44,289 bases of DNA from Tolumonas lignilytica (GTDB taxonomy: Bacteria > Pseudomonadota > Gammaproteobacteria > Enterobacterales > Aeromonadaceae). The notes under the pieces are model-generated. The model worked only from the letters and a program-made list of their open reading frames with translations. It had not been told where the DNA came from and ran no database searches. Where the stretch lies: NCBI RefSeq assembly GCF_000527035.1, contig NZ_AZUK01000003.1, forward strand, positions 1 through 44,289. The letters run 5' to 3'. This document shows, piece by piece, positions 24,748 through 33,642 of the stretch. How positions within the stretch are numbered: position 1 is the first letter of the stretch; each line of letters opens with the position of its first letter. Position numbers and translations under genes: made by a program.

Positions 24748-25152
24748 ATGAACAAATAAAAGTTGTTTATTATCAACCCAAAAGCTGGCTAATTGGTGCC
24801 ACGGACTTTCAATTTTCACTGCGCCAGCTTCAAACAACCGCTTGGAATTACTCGCTGGCAATATTGGATCAGCGAAATTTGCTGAATTCTCAAATTAGCT
24901 CATTTAATGAACGTGCAGTGGTTGCTAAAAACACAGTGCCCCTATGATGAGCCGCTTAGGCGTTACACACTGACGGCGCTGAAGGTTGCCGAAGACGTAA
25001 CCCGCGCAGGCTTTCAGTTTGCCGAATCAACGTGAATTCATGTGTTGCGCGAGGCAACCCACGCACAGATAGTGAGCCGTAAACACCACTGGACCCTCTG
25101 CACAGCCGCTTTAAGGCTTGAATTCACCGCCAACAATGAAGCCGTTTTTATT
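24748..25152. repeat. Gene-less cassette body, family C, copy C2
   Basis: Close to C3. Keeps GGTTGCC/GGCAACC and CGCGCA/TGCGCG pairing. The plus frame that is open in C1 stops after three codons (ATGAACAAATAA). Confidence 0.85.
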
Positions 25153-25210
25153 ATCTAACTATTACTTATGGGGCGGTTGAAAACCGTCCCACATTAAGTT
25201 TTTGTTAGCT
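25153..25210 (-). other. attC site 34, subtype S5
   Basis: Ends ATCTAAC/GTTAGCT, core GGGGCGGTTGAAAACCGTCCC. Confidence 0.92.
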
Positions 25211-25229
25211 TTCTGAATTGGAACAGTCG

Positions 25230-26144
25230 TCATAGTTTTTTTAACTTAACCAAAATTTCCATTTCAATATATCCATCCTGTCTAACATCATTCAGGTAAT
25301 GTTCAAGCATTGGGAAATTGTCTGGTTCAAAACCACTTTGGGGAAACCAATCTGAATAAATGCCTAATTGAGCTTTTATTGTGTCCTCTGGTTTACCTTT
25401 GAAATATAGTACAGCGTATTTCCCTTTTGGAATTTTTGATAATGAGAATGGCGATTTAACTTGTACAGTTTCATCAATCACAATAGATGCTTCATAGCGG
25501 CATTTATCAATTGGTGTGACTGTTGGATTGTCAAAGCAAAAAGCAAAGCGCTGTTGGGTATTAGTTTGAATACCATTTGCTATGGCCCATTGAATCAATC
25601 TATCCCATGCATTAAAGATGGCTTCTGGCTGGTAACCAGCTTCAGATGGCAATGTGCATACCTGTTGTTCTTCGAGATCTTTTATCTCAACATTCATATT
25701 TGTATCTCCTATAAAGATCACATTATTTGTGATGTGATTAGGATACAAATCGACGGGGTTGAAATCTTTTCCATACTTGCTAAAAACTTTTCCAATCTTG
25801 CTATCTTTTATTTTTTGAGGATTTCTAATTTCAGATGGGGTAAAGCCAAAATGTATTTTGACAGCTTTTGAGAAATTTGCATTTGAAGAAAAACCACATG
25901 CTAAGGCAATTTCTGTGATAGAAGTTTTAGGCTTGAAAACTAGCATGTTGATTGCTTTTTCGATTCTCCTGCGTGCTATGTAATCATTCACCGTTTCACC
26001 AACAATTGCTCTAAAAATGCGATGAAAATGAAATTCAGAAAAATAGCTAACTTTGGCAACATCACTGAGTGACAATTTTTGGTTAATGTTATCTTCAATA
26101 AACCGGATTGTTCGATTAACACGCTCTTTATATTCTGAATTCAT
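25230..26144 (-). CDS. AraC family regulator with GyrI-like domain (Rob/SbmC type)
   Basis: 304 residues. Residues about 8-105 are two AraC helix-turn-helices: LSLSDVAKVSYFSEFHFHRI then SITEIALACGFSSNANFSKA and FGFTPSEIR. Residues about 150-304 are a GyrI-like small-molecule binding domain, with YQPEAIFNAWDRLIQWA, YEASIVIDE and IPKGKYAVLYFKG. This order is that of the Rob/SoxS-like regulators with an effector domain. It should be a transcription activator answering to a small ligand. It is alone in its cassette, so its targets are not evident. Confidence 0.93.
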   Translation of the reverse strand: MNSEYKERVNRTIRFIEDNINQKLSLSDVAKVSYFSEFHFHRIFRAIVGETVNDYIARRRIEKAINMLVFKPKTSITEIALACGFSSNANFSKAVKIHFGFTPSEIRNPQKIKDSKIGKVFSKYGKDFNPVDLYPNHITNNVIFIGDTNMNVEIKDLEEQQVCTLPSEAGYQPEAIFNAWDRLIQWAIANGIQTNTQQRFAFCFDNPTVTPIDKCRYEASIVIDETVQVKSPFSLSKIPKGKYAVLYFKGKPEDTIKAQLGIYSDWFPQSGFEPDNFPMLEHYLNDVRQDGYIEMEILVKLKKL

Positions 26145-26179
26145 AATGACTGCTGTGATGTTTATAAACTAGCGAAGAA

Positions 26180-26239
26180 AGCTAACTATTACTTATGGGG
26201 CAGCACGCAGTGCTGTCCGCCATTAAGTTTTTGTTAATT
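26180..26239 (-). other. attC site 35, subtype S1
   Basis: Ends AGCTAAC/GTTAATT, core GGGGCAGCACGCAGTGCTGTCC. attC of the inverted CusF-like cassette. Confidence 0.9.
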
Positions 26240-26477
26240 GGTTGGAATGAACACCAAAGGTGATTCAACCTCTTCTGTGACTTGTTAGTTCAGCCAGATA
26301 AAACGCCACCACAACGATTGTTCCATTTCTTGATATAGTCAATTCACGAAAGCGTGGTTTATCTACTCACTGTGTAGTCGTATTCTTTGCTCAACGAAAC
26401 GTGATGCGTTTCACAAAAACAAAAAGACGAACACGGCCAAGCCGGTTCAACAAATGACTATCTGTGGAGTAAAGAAC
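26240..26477. promoter_or_regulatory. Leader of the CusF-like gene with inverted repeat
   Basis: A 238-bp noncoding leader. An inverted repeat GAAACG (26396-26401) TGATG CGTTTC (26407-26412) lies about 65 bp before the start and may be an operator. A weak promoter TTTATC-17-TATTCT precedes it. The leader suits a cassette whose gene faces away from the array promoter. Confidence 0.4.
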
Positions 26478-26786
26478 ATGAAAAATACCTTCGTACGTTT
26501 TGCTGCTGTTGCTGCATTATCACTGGCTGCACTGTCATCTCAGGCTGCGGTAGACACTTATAAAGCACACGGTTCAGTATTGGCTGTCAATGCAGCAGAC
26601 CAGACCGTAACTGTAAAACAAGATGCGGTTACGGAACTGGGCTGGCCAGCACGTACCGTCACTTACAATGCCGACGGTAGCAATGTGCTGAAAGGGGTGA
26701 CTGTGGGTCAGACCGTCGATGTCCAATTTACCTCATCCAATGCTTTCAATGCAGATGCACACTTTGTAACGCCAGTTTCTCAATAA
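26478..26786 (+). CDS. CusF-like periplasmic protein lacking the usual copper ligands
   Basis: 102 residues on the plus strand, opposite to its neighbours. A typical signal peptide (FAAVAALSLAALSSQA) precedes an OB-fold like CusF: AHGSVLAVNAADQTVTVKQD, ELGWPARTVTYNADGSN, VTVGQTVDVQFTSSN. CusF binds Cu(I)/Ag(I) through His, Trp and two Met; here Trp is kept (GWPARTVTY) but the Met positions read R and V and the His position is Gln. Metal binding is therefore doubtful. GGAG eight bases before the ATG fixes the start. It has its own leader and terminator and a base composition richer in G+C than its neighbours. Confidence 0.85.
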   Translation: MKNTFVRFAAVAALSLAALSSQAAVDTYKAHGSVLAVNAADQTVTVKQDAVTELGWPARTVTYNADGSNVLKGVTVGQTVDVQFTSSNAFNADAHFVTPVSQ

Positions 26787-26811
26787 TGAGACAGTAACAA
26801 TCATAATGTCC

Positions 26812-26844
26812 AAGGGGTTATAAAACATAACTCCTTTTGTTTTT
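26812..26844 (+). terminator. Rho-independent terminator of the CusF-like gene
   Basis: Stem AAGGGGTTAT / ATAACTCCTT (10 pairs, one G-T), loop AAAAC, then TTGTTTTT. It lies 25 bases after the stop codon on the plus strand. Confidence 0.85.
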
Positions 26845-27050
26845 CTAAATTCTGCCTTCTCAGAGTGAAAAGTGAGTGTGCCATTTTCGTTTTAACGCCT
26901 CGATATTTGTTTAATTAATCGAGCGTACAGCAACACTGATTTTCAACTCCACGTTCCCCCAGTAATGGAGGCTTTTTGACAGAACAAACCAGCAAACCAA
27001 ACCTAAATTAAATCCATTCGTATAGTTACAACCGAAAATCTTAAGCAACC

Positions 27051-27128
27051 AATTAACTTTTAGTTAAACGGCGGCACGTAGTGCCGTCCAGTGAGCGAAT
27101 GCGAACGGGTTTGAACTTTTTGTTATGC
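27051..27128 (-). other. attC site 36, L3 variant
   Basis: Left end AATTAAC, right end GTTATGC, core GGCGGCACGTAGTGCCGTCC then GCGAATGCGAACGGG. It carries the stop codon of the Mrr-like gene. Confidence 0.9.
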
Positions 27129-27956
27129 TCTATTATCTGATGGTGCAGACACGCTACCATCATCGTGTAGGTAATATATATTATTCTCAACAATATCTTC
27201 TATAACGGCTTTTGCTGTTGTTGGCAGAGAAATAGTACTTTCTATTGTTGGTAATTGTACTTTAGTCAATCTAAATGAGAGAGAACTAATTTTTAGTAAA
27301 CCTACCGTTTCAAAGTTGAAAAATAAATTCACATTTTCAATGATGTTTTCACCTTCATTCTTTACGTGACTTCGTATTAGGTCTGCTATCTTAATGACAG
27401 GGTTGTTATTTTCATCTAATAAAAAATCATTGCCGTTTATCATGTAGTTAAAATTTAATTCAGTAATATTGTTTCTTTTTAAGGCGCTAACGATGCTATC
27501 TCTGCTAAATTGGAATTGTAAATTATCAATGTTGCTTTGTGTCGGATTCATCGTTAAATGGATAGATTGTAATAAGTGGTTAACTGTAACTAACCTGATA
27601 TTATTTTCTTTCGCTAAGAGTAAAGCTCCTTTTTGGAATGATGATGTTGTTGCAATTATGCCGTTTGCATTTCCAATGTCATTTAAAACTGACGCAAATG
27701 CTGCAACATGAAGTTTCTTAACTGAAGATGAGTAATTTTTACATTCCACACAAGTTCTATAAGTAGTACCTGCGGCTTTAAACTCCCAGAATACATCAAT
27801 TTGATGTTTGGCTCCGCTTTTGCCGATTAGAGTGATATTGTGTTCAACTCGTAAATTGTCAAAGCCATCATAGTTGAGCATTCCTTGATGTATTGTGGCC
27901 ACTAATTTTTCATATTCAGTATTTACATTCGTCAAATAGGTAACCTCTTTGAGCAT
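27123..27956 (-). CDS. Mrr-like restriction endonuclease, copy 2 (complete)
   Basis: 277 residues from the ATG at 27954-27956. The N-terminal half is the nuclease: a lead helix (KLVATIHQGMLNYDG), GAKHQIDVFWEFKAAG with the Asp, YRTCVECKNYSSS with E-x-K, and a helix LHVAAFASVLNDIGNANGII, which together match Mrr_cat (PF04471). The second half is not recognised and may bind target DNA. Mrr enzymes cut methylated or foreign DNA. A longer frame to 27992 runs through attC 37 and has no ribosome-binding site. The first copy is cut at the left window edge. Confidence 0.85.
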   Translation of the reverse strand: MLKEVTYLTNVNTEYEKLVATIHQGMLNYDGFDNLRVEHNITLIGKSGAKHQIDVFWEFKAAGTTYRTCVECKNYSSSVKKLHVAAFASVLNDIGNANGIIATTSSFQKGALLLAKENNIRLVTVNHLLQSIHLTMNPTQSNIDNLQFQFSRDSIVSALKRNNITELNFNYMINGNDFLLDENNNPVIKIADLIRSHVKNEGENIIENVNLFFNFETVGLLKISSLSFRLTKVQLPTIESTISLPTTAKAVIEDIVENNIYYLHDDGSVSAPSDNRA

Positions 27957-28008
27957 AACTTCTAACTTGTGGGGCGCGAAAGCGTCCCACACTAAGTTTT
28001 TGTTAACT
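27953..28008 (-). other. attC site 37, subtype S6
   Basis: Ends GCATAAC/GTTAACT, core GGGGCGCGAAAGCGTCCCAC. attC of the unrelated gene-less body D. Confidence 0.9.
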
Positions 28009-28288
28009 GGTCGTTGAGTTGAAATTGTTTAAAGCACGACGGCATTTTGCGAACCACCGGTGTCGTCGATAAACATTTTCATGTTCGGCCAGACTTGAAT
28101 TTTCGAAAGTGTTCACTATTTTCACGACTCAAACAGTGCGCTGATTTTGAATTTACCCGCTGAACTTGCTTTCACTGAAACCGAATTCAACGCAAATCTT
28201 GCTGTGCCCAGAAGTGCAGGGAGCGGCACTGAAATTTTCGATGAACTTTCTACACCAGCGAAAAACAAAACACGCAACTAACGAAACC
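28009..28288. other. Gene-less cassette body D, unique
   Basis: A 280-bp cassette without a reading frame of note and without likeness to families A-C. I see no promoter or clear hairpin in it. It may be a decayed gene. Confidence 0.6.
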
Positions 28289-28365
28289 AGTTAACTATAA
28301 GTTAAACGGCGGCACGCAGTGCCGTCCAGTGAGCAACGCGAACGTGTTTAAACGCCTTGTTAGGT
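28289..28365 (-). other. attC site 38, subtype L1
   Basis: Ends AGTTAAC/GTTAGGT. attC of body A7. Confidence 0.92.
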
Positions 28366-28771
28366 AGGAGAATAGAGGAAATATCTTTTATTCATCACCA
28401 CTGGAGTTTCTAATTGGTACACAGACTGCAATGCTGCCACTGTGCCCGCTTCAAATCACCGCTCGGAATTACCCGGCGACAGGTTTGAAACTGCCTGCAG
28501 GTTTTATGTTTCACTGAAATTAAGCAGGAAACGGGTAGTGGTCGTTTCAAACCAAAACGCCCAGATGATGAGCCGCTTCAGGCGTACACACTGACAGCCT
28601 TGAAGGTTGCCGAAGACATAACCAGTGCGAAATTGAATTACACACAAGAAGTGAGATCATGAGTTATGCAAGGCAACCATTTCACCGGACGTGAGTCGCA
28701 AATAACACGGAACCCTCATACCAGCCGCTTTAAGGCTCGAATTCACCGCAAAAAAATTAAGAAAATTAATT
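28366..28771. repeat. Gene-less cassette body, family A, copy A7
   Basis: Family A body with hairpin kept. It shares the CTGCCTGC-GGTTTTATG variant with A5. Confidence 0.85.
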
Positions 28772-28848
28772 ACCTAACTATAAGTTAAACGGCGGCACAC
28801 AGTGCCGTCCAGTGAGCAAAGCGAACGTGTTTAAACGCCTTGTTAGGT
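28772..28848 (-). other. attC site 39, subtype L1
   Basis: Ends ACCTAAC/GTTAGGT, core GGCGGCACACAGTGCCGTCC. attC of body A8. Confidence 0.92.
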
Positions 28849-29254
28849 AGGAGAATAAAGGAAATATCTTTTATTCATCACCACTGTACTGGCTAATTGG
28901 TACACATACTTCAATGCTGCCACTGAACCGACTTCAAACCACCACTCGGAATTACCCGCTGACAGATTTGAAACAGCCAATTTGCTTTATGTTTCACTGA
29001 AATTATTCAGGAAACGGGCAGTGGTCGTTTCAAACCAAAACGCCCGGATGATGAGCCGCTTCAGGCGTACACACCGACGGCCTTGAAGGTTGCCGAAGAC
29101 ATAACCAGTGCGGAGTCGAATTACACATCGGCAGTGAGATCATGAGTTATGCAAGGCAACCACTTCACCGGTAGTGAGCCGCAAATAACACGGAACCCTC
29201 ATACCAGCCGCTTTAAGATTCAAATTTACCGCAAAAAAATTAAGAAAATTAATT
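28849..29254. repeat. Gene-less cassette body, family A, copy A8
   Basis: Family A body directly beside A7. Hairpin kept; minus frame interrupted. Confidence 0.85.
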
Positions 29255-29310
29255 ACCTAACTTCGAATTATGGGGCCACGAAGTGGTCCCACATTAATTT
29301 TTTGTTATAT
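29255..29310 (-). other. attC site 40, subtype S3
   Basis: Ends ACCTAAC/GTTATAT, core GGGGCCACGAAGTGGTCCCAC. It contains the stop of the DUF2971 gene. Confidence 0.92.
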
Positions 29311-30066
29311 TGGTGTGATGTACAGTTCAGAATTAATAATCTTGCATTTCTTGAAATTAACTCTGAATGGAATATTTTCTGCAACATATGTAACAACGTT
29401 AACAGGGCAGCGAACACCAAAAATTATGGATTTAATCCAAGTAGAATCAGCTTTGGTGACACTAATTTTGTTATCTTTAAAAGTAACTAGCTGTTTCATT
29501 TCGTGACTAAGTTTAACTCTATACTCATTTTCATAAGACCAATAATCCAGTTTTGTTCGTAGAGCTGCCCAGAGGTCATCCCCCATTTTTTCTTGACTAA
29601 TAAGGCCCATATTTGACCGAGTAATGTCTAATAAATCGATGCTCGCAATTTGTTCAGAATAAATGACTTTATCGGCATTCATTTTATCCGCATCCCACTC
29701 GATACAAAAACCATGATGGCTATTCGCGTAATGCGACCACATCAGATTGTTAAGTGGATTTGTGGTTAAACAGTAAAAATAGTAAGAATCAATTAAGGTA
29801 TTTGTTTGTTGTTTTAATTTTTGAAAAAAATCAGTGTTTCCAGGAGTAAAGGAATCAAATACTTCTCTTTGTGATTTTGAAAGTGAGCCGCGAAATTTTC
29901 TTAATCTTTCTCTGCGTGGAATGATAAAGTTAACTTTTGAATCGAATAGATCGTTAAAATTTTGTCTAGCAGAAAACACAACGGTGGCTTCAAATAAATT
30001 TTGAATTGATTTATTTTTAGCTGGAGGAACTGAAGGATCGATACTTTGATATTTATATAAATTCAT
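29305..30066 (-). CDS. DUF2971 domain protein
   Basis: 253 residues. The family pattern is clear: MNLYKYQSID at the start, ARQNFNDLFDSKV, then YYFYCLTTNPLNNLMWSHYA with NSHHGFCIEWDAD, and WSYENEYRVK near residue 175. DUF2971 proteins are common in mobile and defence-linked regions; the conserved S-H-Y and E-Y-R residues look catalytic but no activity is established to my knowledge. Single gene of its cassette; no clear ribosome-binding site. Confidence 0.9.
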   Translation of the reverse strand: MNLYKYQSIDPSVPPAKNKSIQNLFEATVVFSARQNFNDLFDSKVNFIIPRRERLRKFRGSLSKSQREVFDSFTPGNTDFFQKLKQQTNTLIDSYYFYCLTTNPLNNLMWSHYANSHHGFCIEWDADKMNADKVIYSEQIASIDLLDITRSNMGLISQEKMGDDLWAALRTKLDYWSYENEYRVKLSHEMKQLVTFKDNKISVTKADSTWIKSIIFGVRCPVNVVTYVAENIPFRVNFKKCKIINSELYITPI

Positions 30067-30088
30067 ATTTAAAGAAATTCAGTTACCA

Positions 30089-30175
30089 ATATAACTTCAA
30101 GTTAACGGGCTGGGCGTAGCGAAGCGGAGACCAGTCCAGTGAGCAACGCGAACGGCGTTGAACGCCTTGTTATGC
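30089..30175 (-). other. attC site 41, subtype L2
   Basis: Ends ATATAAC/GTTATGC. attC of body B5. Confidence 0.9.
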
Positions 30176-30464
30176 AGTATTGAAAAAACGAACTCGAGTT
30201 CGCCTCGGAAGTAACGACTGGTTTCTCGGGCTAGCGTTCAACACTGTAAACAGAAAAAATGGTTGTAAGGAATTACCCACGACGGCGTTGATGTGCAGAA
30301 GCGCATAATCGCCGTATCGAATTTGCTGAAGCTCACGACTGATATTGTTTGGCGTATTATGAGCGGGCACTACTCTCGGTAGTGAGCCGTAAACAACGCA
30401 AGGCTTGCAGCCAACGCCGCTTTAAAACTCGAATTCCCCGCAAAACTACCAGCGAAATAAAACT
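30176..30464. repeat. Gene-less cassette body, family B, copy B5
   Basis: Appears identical to B4 at 16670-16958, including the attC after its first bases. The 66-codon minus frame ending RVRFFNTA is found in both because they are the same sequence; B1, B2 and B6 lack it. Confidence 0.85.
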
Positions 30465-30520
30465 GCATAACTTTTACTTGTGGGGTTGCGTAGCAATCCC
30501 ACACCAAGTTTTTGTTAGGT
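30465..30520 (-). other. attC site 42, subtype S2
   Basis: Ends GCATAAC/GTTAGGT, core GGGGTTGCGTAGCAATCCCAC. Confidence 0.92.
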
Positions 30521-30547
30521 AATTTTTTACATGTTGATGATATTCAA

Positions 30548-31354
30548 TCATAGAACTGGTTGTAGATATTCGCTGTTCAGATAAGGCGTGTAGTCGATAT
30601 ACCAGCCGTAGCCCGCGGCGTTTATATCGAGCGTGATTTGGGCAGATGAATCTGTACCGGTAGTATCGCCGAGAGAATAGCCGGAGAAATCAGCAAACTG
30701 AACCATAGTGTTAGCTTGTCCCAAACCTTTGAACGTTTGATTCTCTGAAATTTTCCACGAATCATGATCATGCCAATAACTTTCACTTTTACCGCAAAGT
30801 TTTTCTTGTAATTTAGCAGACTGACCTTCTTCAACAATCTGGTGTAACTTTTGTCTTGGCAGTACATTGATAAAATATTTCAATGTCAGGGCAATTGAGC
30901 GACCACGCTCATCCTTACCCTCCACTAGTACAGCAACGCGATCTTTGCCTAAATAGTCCCTATTAGGAAGGTACTGTAAGTCATGAAATTTTGGATCATT
31001 TCGTAAATTCACAAATTTCCCATGTGCTGGTTGCTGTAAAATAGAGACTTTAAAGCTTTCCAACCACTCCCCGTACCATTCCCAATCTATTCCGCCAGAA
31101 CCTCGGGATTCGAGAAGGATTTTCATTTCCGCCGGCAAAAAATTATTCATATAAGTCGTCGGGTGTAATGAGTTAACGCTTGAATCATCCTCCTCTGAAA
31201 TATCATCCTCAGTTGCAATGGATAGTTCACATACGCCATAAGTCATCGATCTAATTGATGAGGCAGATGAAGCAGAATCAGAGGCCGCAGCTAAAACAAT
31301 TGATTCCTGAGGAACTGCTTGTGGCATGACGTCAGGCGTTGCAATAAAGACCAT
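30548..31354 (-). CDS. Unknown protein with Ig/cadherin-like segment
   Basis: 268 residues. The N-terminal 65 residues are rich in Ala, Ser and acidic residues and probably disordered. Residues about 105-165 read like a bacterial Ig or cadherin-type repeat (HGKFVNLRNDPKFHDLQYLP, NRDYLGKDRVAVLVEGKDER). The end, LDINAAGYGWYIDYTPYL, is a motif I know from C-termini of large secreted repeat proteins (AxGxGWfxDxTP). It looks like a short relative of such surface proteins but has no obvious signal peptide. Function unknown. Confidence 0.7.
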   Translation of the reverse strand: MVFIATPDVMPQAVPQESIVLAAASDSASSASSIRSMTYGVCELSIATEDDISEEDDSSVNSLHPTTYMNNFLPAEMKILLESRGSGGIDWEWYGEWLESFKVSILQQPAHGKFVNLRNDPKFHDLQYLPNRDYLGKDRVAVLVEGKDERGRSIALTLKYFINVLPRQKLHQIVEEGQSAKLQEKLCGKSESYWHDHDSWKISENQTFKGLGQANTMVQFADFSGYSLGDTTGTDSSAQITLDINAAGYGWYIDYTPYLNSEYLQPVL

Positions 31355-31474
31355 ACCTATTCCTTTTGTCTCAAGTCAAAAATCTGTTTGCAGTTGTTCA
31401 ACGGCTACTGTTGAAATTTATTTTGTAAATGATGATTCTCGGAGCACTGATGAAACAGAGGAACTTTCTTAATT

Positions 31475-31551
31475 ACCTAACTATAAGTTAAACGGCGGCA
31501 CGCAGTGCCGTCCAGTGAGCAAAGCGAACGTGTTTAAACGCCTTGTTAGGT
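31475..31551 (-). other. attC site 43, subtype L1
   Basis: Ends ACCTAAC/GTTAGGT. attC of body A9. Confidence 0.92.
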
Positions 31552-31956
31552 AGGAGAATAAAGGAAATATCTTTTATTCATCACCTCTGGACTTGCTAAC
31601 TGGTACACCGACTTCAATGCGGCCACTGCACCGGCTTCAAACCACCGCTCGGAATTACCTGCCGACAGATTTGAAACTGCCGGTTTACTTTGTGTTTCAC
31701 TGACATTATTCAGGAAACGGGGAGTGGGCATCTCAAATCAAACGCCCGGATGATGAGCCGCTCCAGGCGTACACACGGACTGAGTTGAAGGTTGCCGAAG
31801 ACATAACCAGTGCGGAATTGGATTACACACCGGAAGTGAGATCATGAGTTATGCAAGGCAACCACTTCACCGGAAGTGAGCCGGAAACAACACGGAACCC
31901 TCATACCAGCCGCTTTAAGGCTCGAATTTTACGTAAAAAAATTAAGAAAATTAATT
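31552..31956. repeat. Gene-less cassette body, family A, copy A9
   Basis: In this copy and A11 a point change creates an ATG, opening a 61-codon minus frame (31546-31731) that begins MPTPRFLNNVSETQSK. Other copies have no start or carry stops, so it is not counted as a gene. Hairpin kept. Confidence 0.83.
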
Positions 31957-32014
31957 ACCTAACTTCGAATTGTGCGGTGGCTGAAAGCCATCCGACACTA
32001 ATTTTTTGTTAGGC
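31957..32014 (-). other. attC site 44, S4 variant
   Basis: Ends ACCTAAC/GTTAGGC, core GCGGTGGCTGAAAGCCATCCGAC; the loop resembles S5 and the outer stem S4. Confidence 0.9.
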
Positions 32015-32038
32015 GATGTATATTGTTATTTTTTGATG

Positions 32039-32623
32039 TTAGTTTAGCTTTTTACTAGAAATCGGAAAGGAATTCATTTGTAAGGCTTTGACTTGTTGAA
32101 TTTTTTCTTCAGCCTCTCTGGTGTTCATTGCTTCCTCTTCCACAAGCCATCTAAATTTTTCTATTTCGTTTTCAAATGTGTTATCTGGGTTTATTTCTCT
32201 ATGCCACTCAAGAAGTTGAGCCTTTTTTCTTTTATTTATTTCATTAATTATCTGATTATGATATTTATCTTGGATAATAGGAATAATGCCATTTTCTGTT
32301 CGAAAAACAGAGTATTTTGTTTTTGATAAGTATGCCAAGAGGATGCAAGTAATACCGCTAAGTATCCAGATTCCTTGACCTGATGCTGGTGCGTTATAAT
32401 AAAGTGCATTGCCCAGGTTATATATTCCAGCTATCGTCCATACGTAACCTACATTTTTAAGCCATTCATGTTGCTCAATACGAATTGAGCATTTTTTGGG
32501 GAAGTAGGCATAATTTATATTTTTATCGCCAGAGCCTGACTGAGTGTCATATGATAAATTAAAATAATCATCATATAATGTAAATGTATATTTATTTCCT
32601 TTCTTTTTTTGTTCGAATTTCAT
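32039..32623 (-). CDS. Two-helix membrane protein, unknown
   Basis: 194 residues. A soluble N-terminal part of about 60 residues (KKKGNKYTFTLYDDYFNLSY) is followed by two close membrane helices (VGYVWTIAGIYNLGNALYY and GIWILSGITCILLAYLS) and a charged helical C-terminus (EKFRWLVEEEAMNTREAEEK) likely to form a coiled coil. No family recognised. AAGAGAAAT precedes the ATG. Single gene of its cassette. Confidence 0.72.
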   Translation of the reverse strand: MKFEQKKKGNKYTFTLYDDYFNLSYDTQSGSGDKNINYAYFPKKCSIRIEQHEWLKNVGYVWTIAGIYNLGNALYYNAPASGQGIWILSGITCILLAYLSKTKYSVFRTENGIIPIIQDKYHNQIINEINKRKKAQLLEWHREINPDNTFENEIEKFRWLVEEEAMNTREAEEKIQQVKALQMNSFPISSKKLN

Positions 32624-32656
32624 TTTATTTCTCTTTTTTTATCAAGGACTATTTTC

Positions 32657-32716
32657 GCCTAACTTCGTTTTATGCGGTGGCACGGAGTGCCATCCGACAT
32701 TAAAATTTTGTTAGAT
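32657..32716 (-). other. attC site 45, subtype S4
   Basis: Ends GCCTAAC/GTTAGAT, core GCGGTGGCACGGAGTGCCATCCGAC. attC of body C3. Confidence 0.92.
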
Positions 32717-33119
32717 ATGAACAAATAAAAGTTGCTTATTATCAACCCAAAAGCTGGCTAATTGGTGCCACGGACTTTCAATTTTCACTGCGCCAGCTTC
32801 AAACAACCGCTTGGAATTACTCGCCGGCAATATGGGATCAGCGAAATTTGCTGAATTTCAAATAAGCTCATTTAATGAGCGTGCAGTGGTTGCTAAAAAC
32901 ACAGTGCCCCGATGATGAGCCGCTTAGGCGTTACACACTGACGGCGCTGAAGGTTGCCGAAGACGTAACCCGCGCAGGCTTTCAGTTTGCGACTTCACGT
33001 GAATTCATGTGTTGCGCGAGGCAACCCACGCACAGGTAGTGAGCCGTAAACACCACTGGACCATCTGACTAGCCGCTTTAAGGCTTGAATTCACCGCCAA
33101 CAATAAAGTCGTTTTTATT
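32717..33119. repeat. Gene-less cassette body, family C, copy C3
   Basis: Very close to C2, with the same S4 attC. It stands just left of the third PD-(D/E)XK cassette, while C2 stands just right of the second. Confidence 0.85.
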
Positions 33120-33175
33120 ATCTAACTTCAACTTGTGGGGTTGCGTAGCAATCCCACACCAAGTTTTTGTTATGC
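33120..33175 (-). other. attC site 46, subtype S2
   Basis: Ends ATCTAAC/GTTATGC. Same core as attC 4 and 32. Confidence 0.92.
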
Positions 33176-33628
33176 CTAGAACCATACTGGATCGTTATAC
33201 CCAGTATCATTCGGCATAGTTTTCATTTTAATAAAGACTGCGAATCTATAGCCTAATTGAGCTTTAAAAGCTTGAAGTTTTAGATAATCAAAATCATCAG
33301 GAATGTTGCTTGTGGTCTTTTTCATTTCAACCACTAATAGATTGTTTTGTTCACCTCTTCGATGAACAATAATGTCAGGAAAAACAGTTTTACCATTTGT
33401 GTCTGTAGATTCACTGTCAATTTCTTCTATATTTAATCGTTTAGGATTTTCGATAGCACGATTATATTCACAGTCAACATGCCAATTAGGGAATTCATTT
33501 TCTAGATAAACTGCCAATCGATGTGAAATAGAGCGTTCATTAACATTGTTACTTAATAAGAAAACATCATTTTGAACAAGAACATCTAATGCTCGAATTA
33601 GCTTTTCTCTAATTTCACGTTCTTCCAT
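33176..33628 (-). CDS. Small PD-(D/E)XK nuclease-like protein, copy 3 of 3
   Basis: Identical protein to copies 1 and 2. The right neighbour is attC 47 (S1) of a Nudix cassette. Three perfect copies spread over 30 kb mean very recent copying or strong homogenisation. Nuclease-like motifs as in copy 1 (Asp in TVFPDII; E-x-K in VVEMKK). Confidence 0.75.
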   Translation of the reverse strand: MEEREIREKLIRALDVLVQNDVFLLSNNVNERSISHRLAVYLENEFPNWHVDCEYNRAIENPKRLNIEEIDSESTDTNGKTVFPDIIVHRRGEQNNLLVVEMKKTTSNIPDDFDYLKLQAFKAQLGYRFAVFIKMKTMPNDTGYNDPVWF

Positions 33629-33642
33629 ATTACCTCTATAGG

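Noticed and set aside
27123-27992. Longer start of the Mrr-like gene at 27992
   Set aside because: The extra 12 codons would lie within attC 37 and have no ribosome-binding site; the ATG at 27956 is shared with copy 1.
31546-31731. 61-codon minus-strand frame in A9 (also A11 at 40436-40621)
   Set aside because: Only these two copies have the ATG; most other A copies carry a stop (ET* instead of ETQ) in the same place, and substitutions are not mainly silent.
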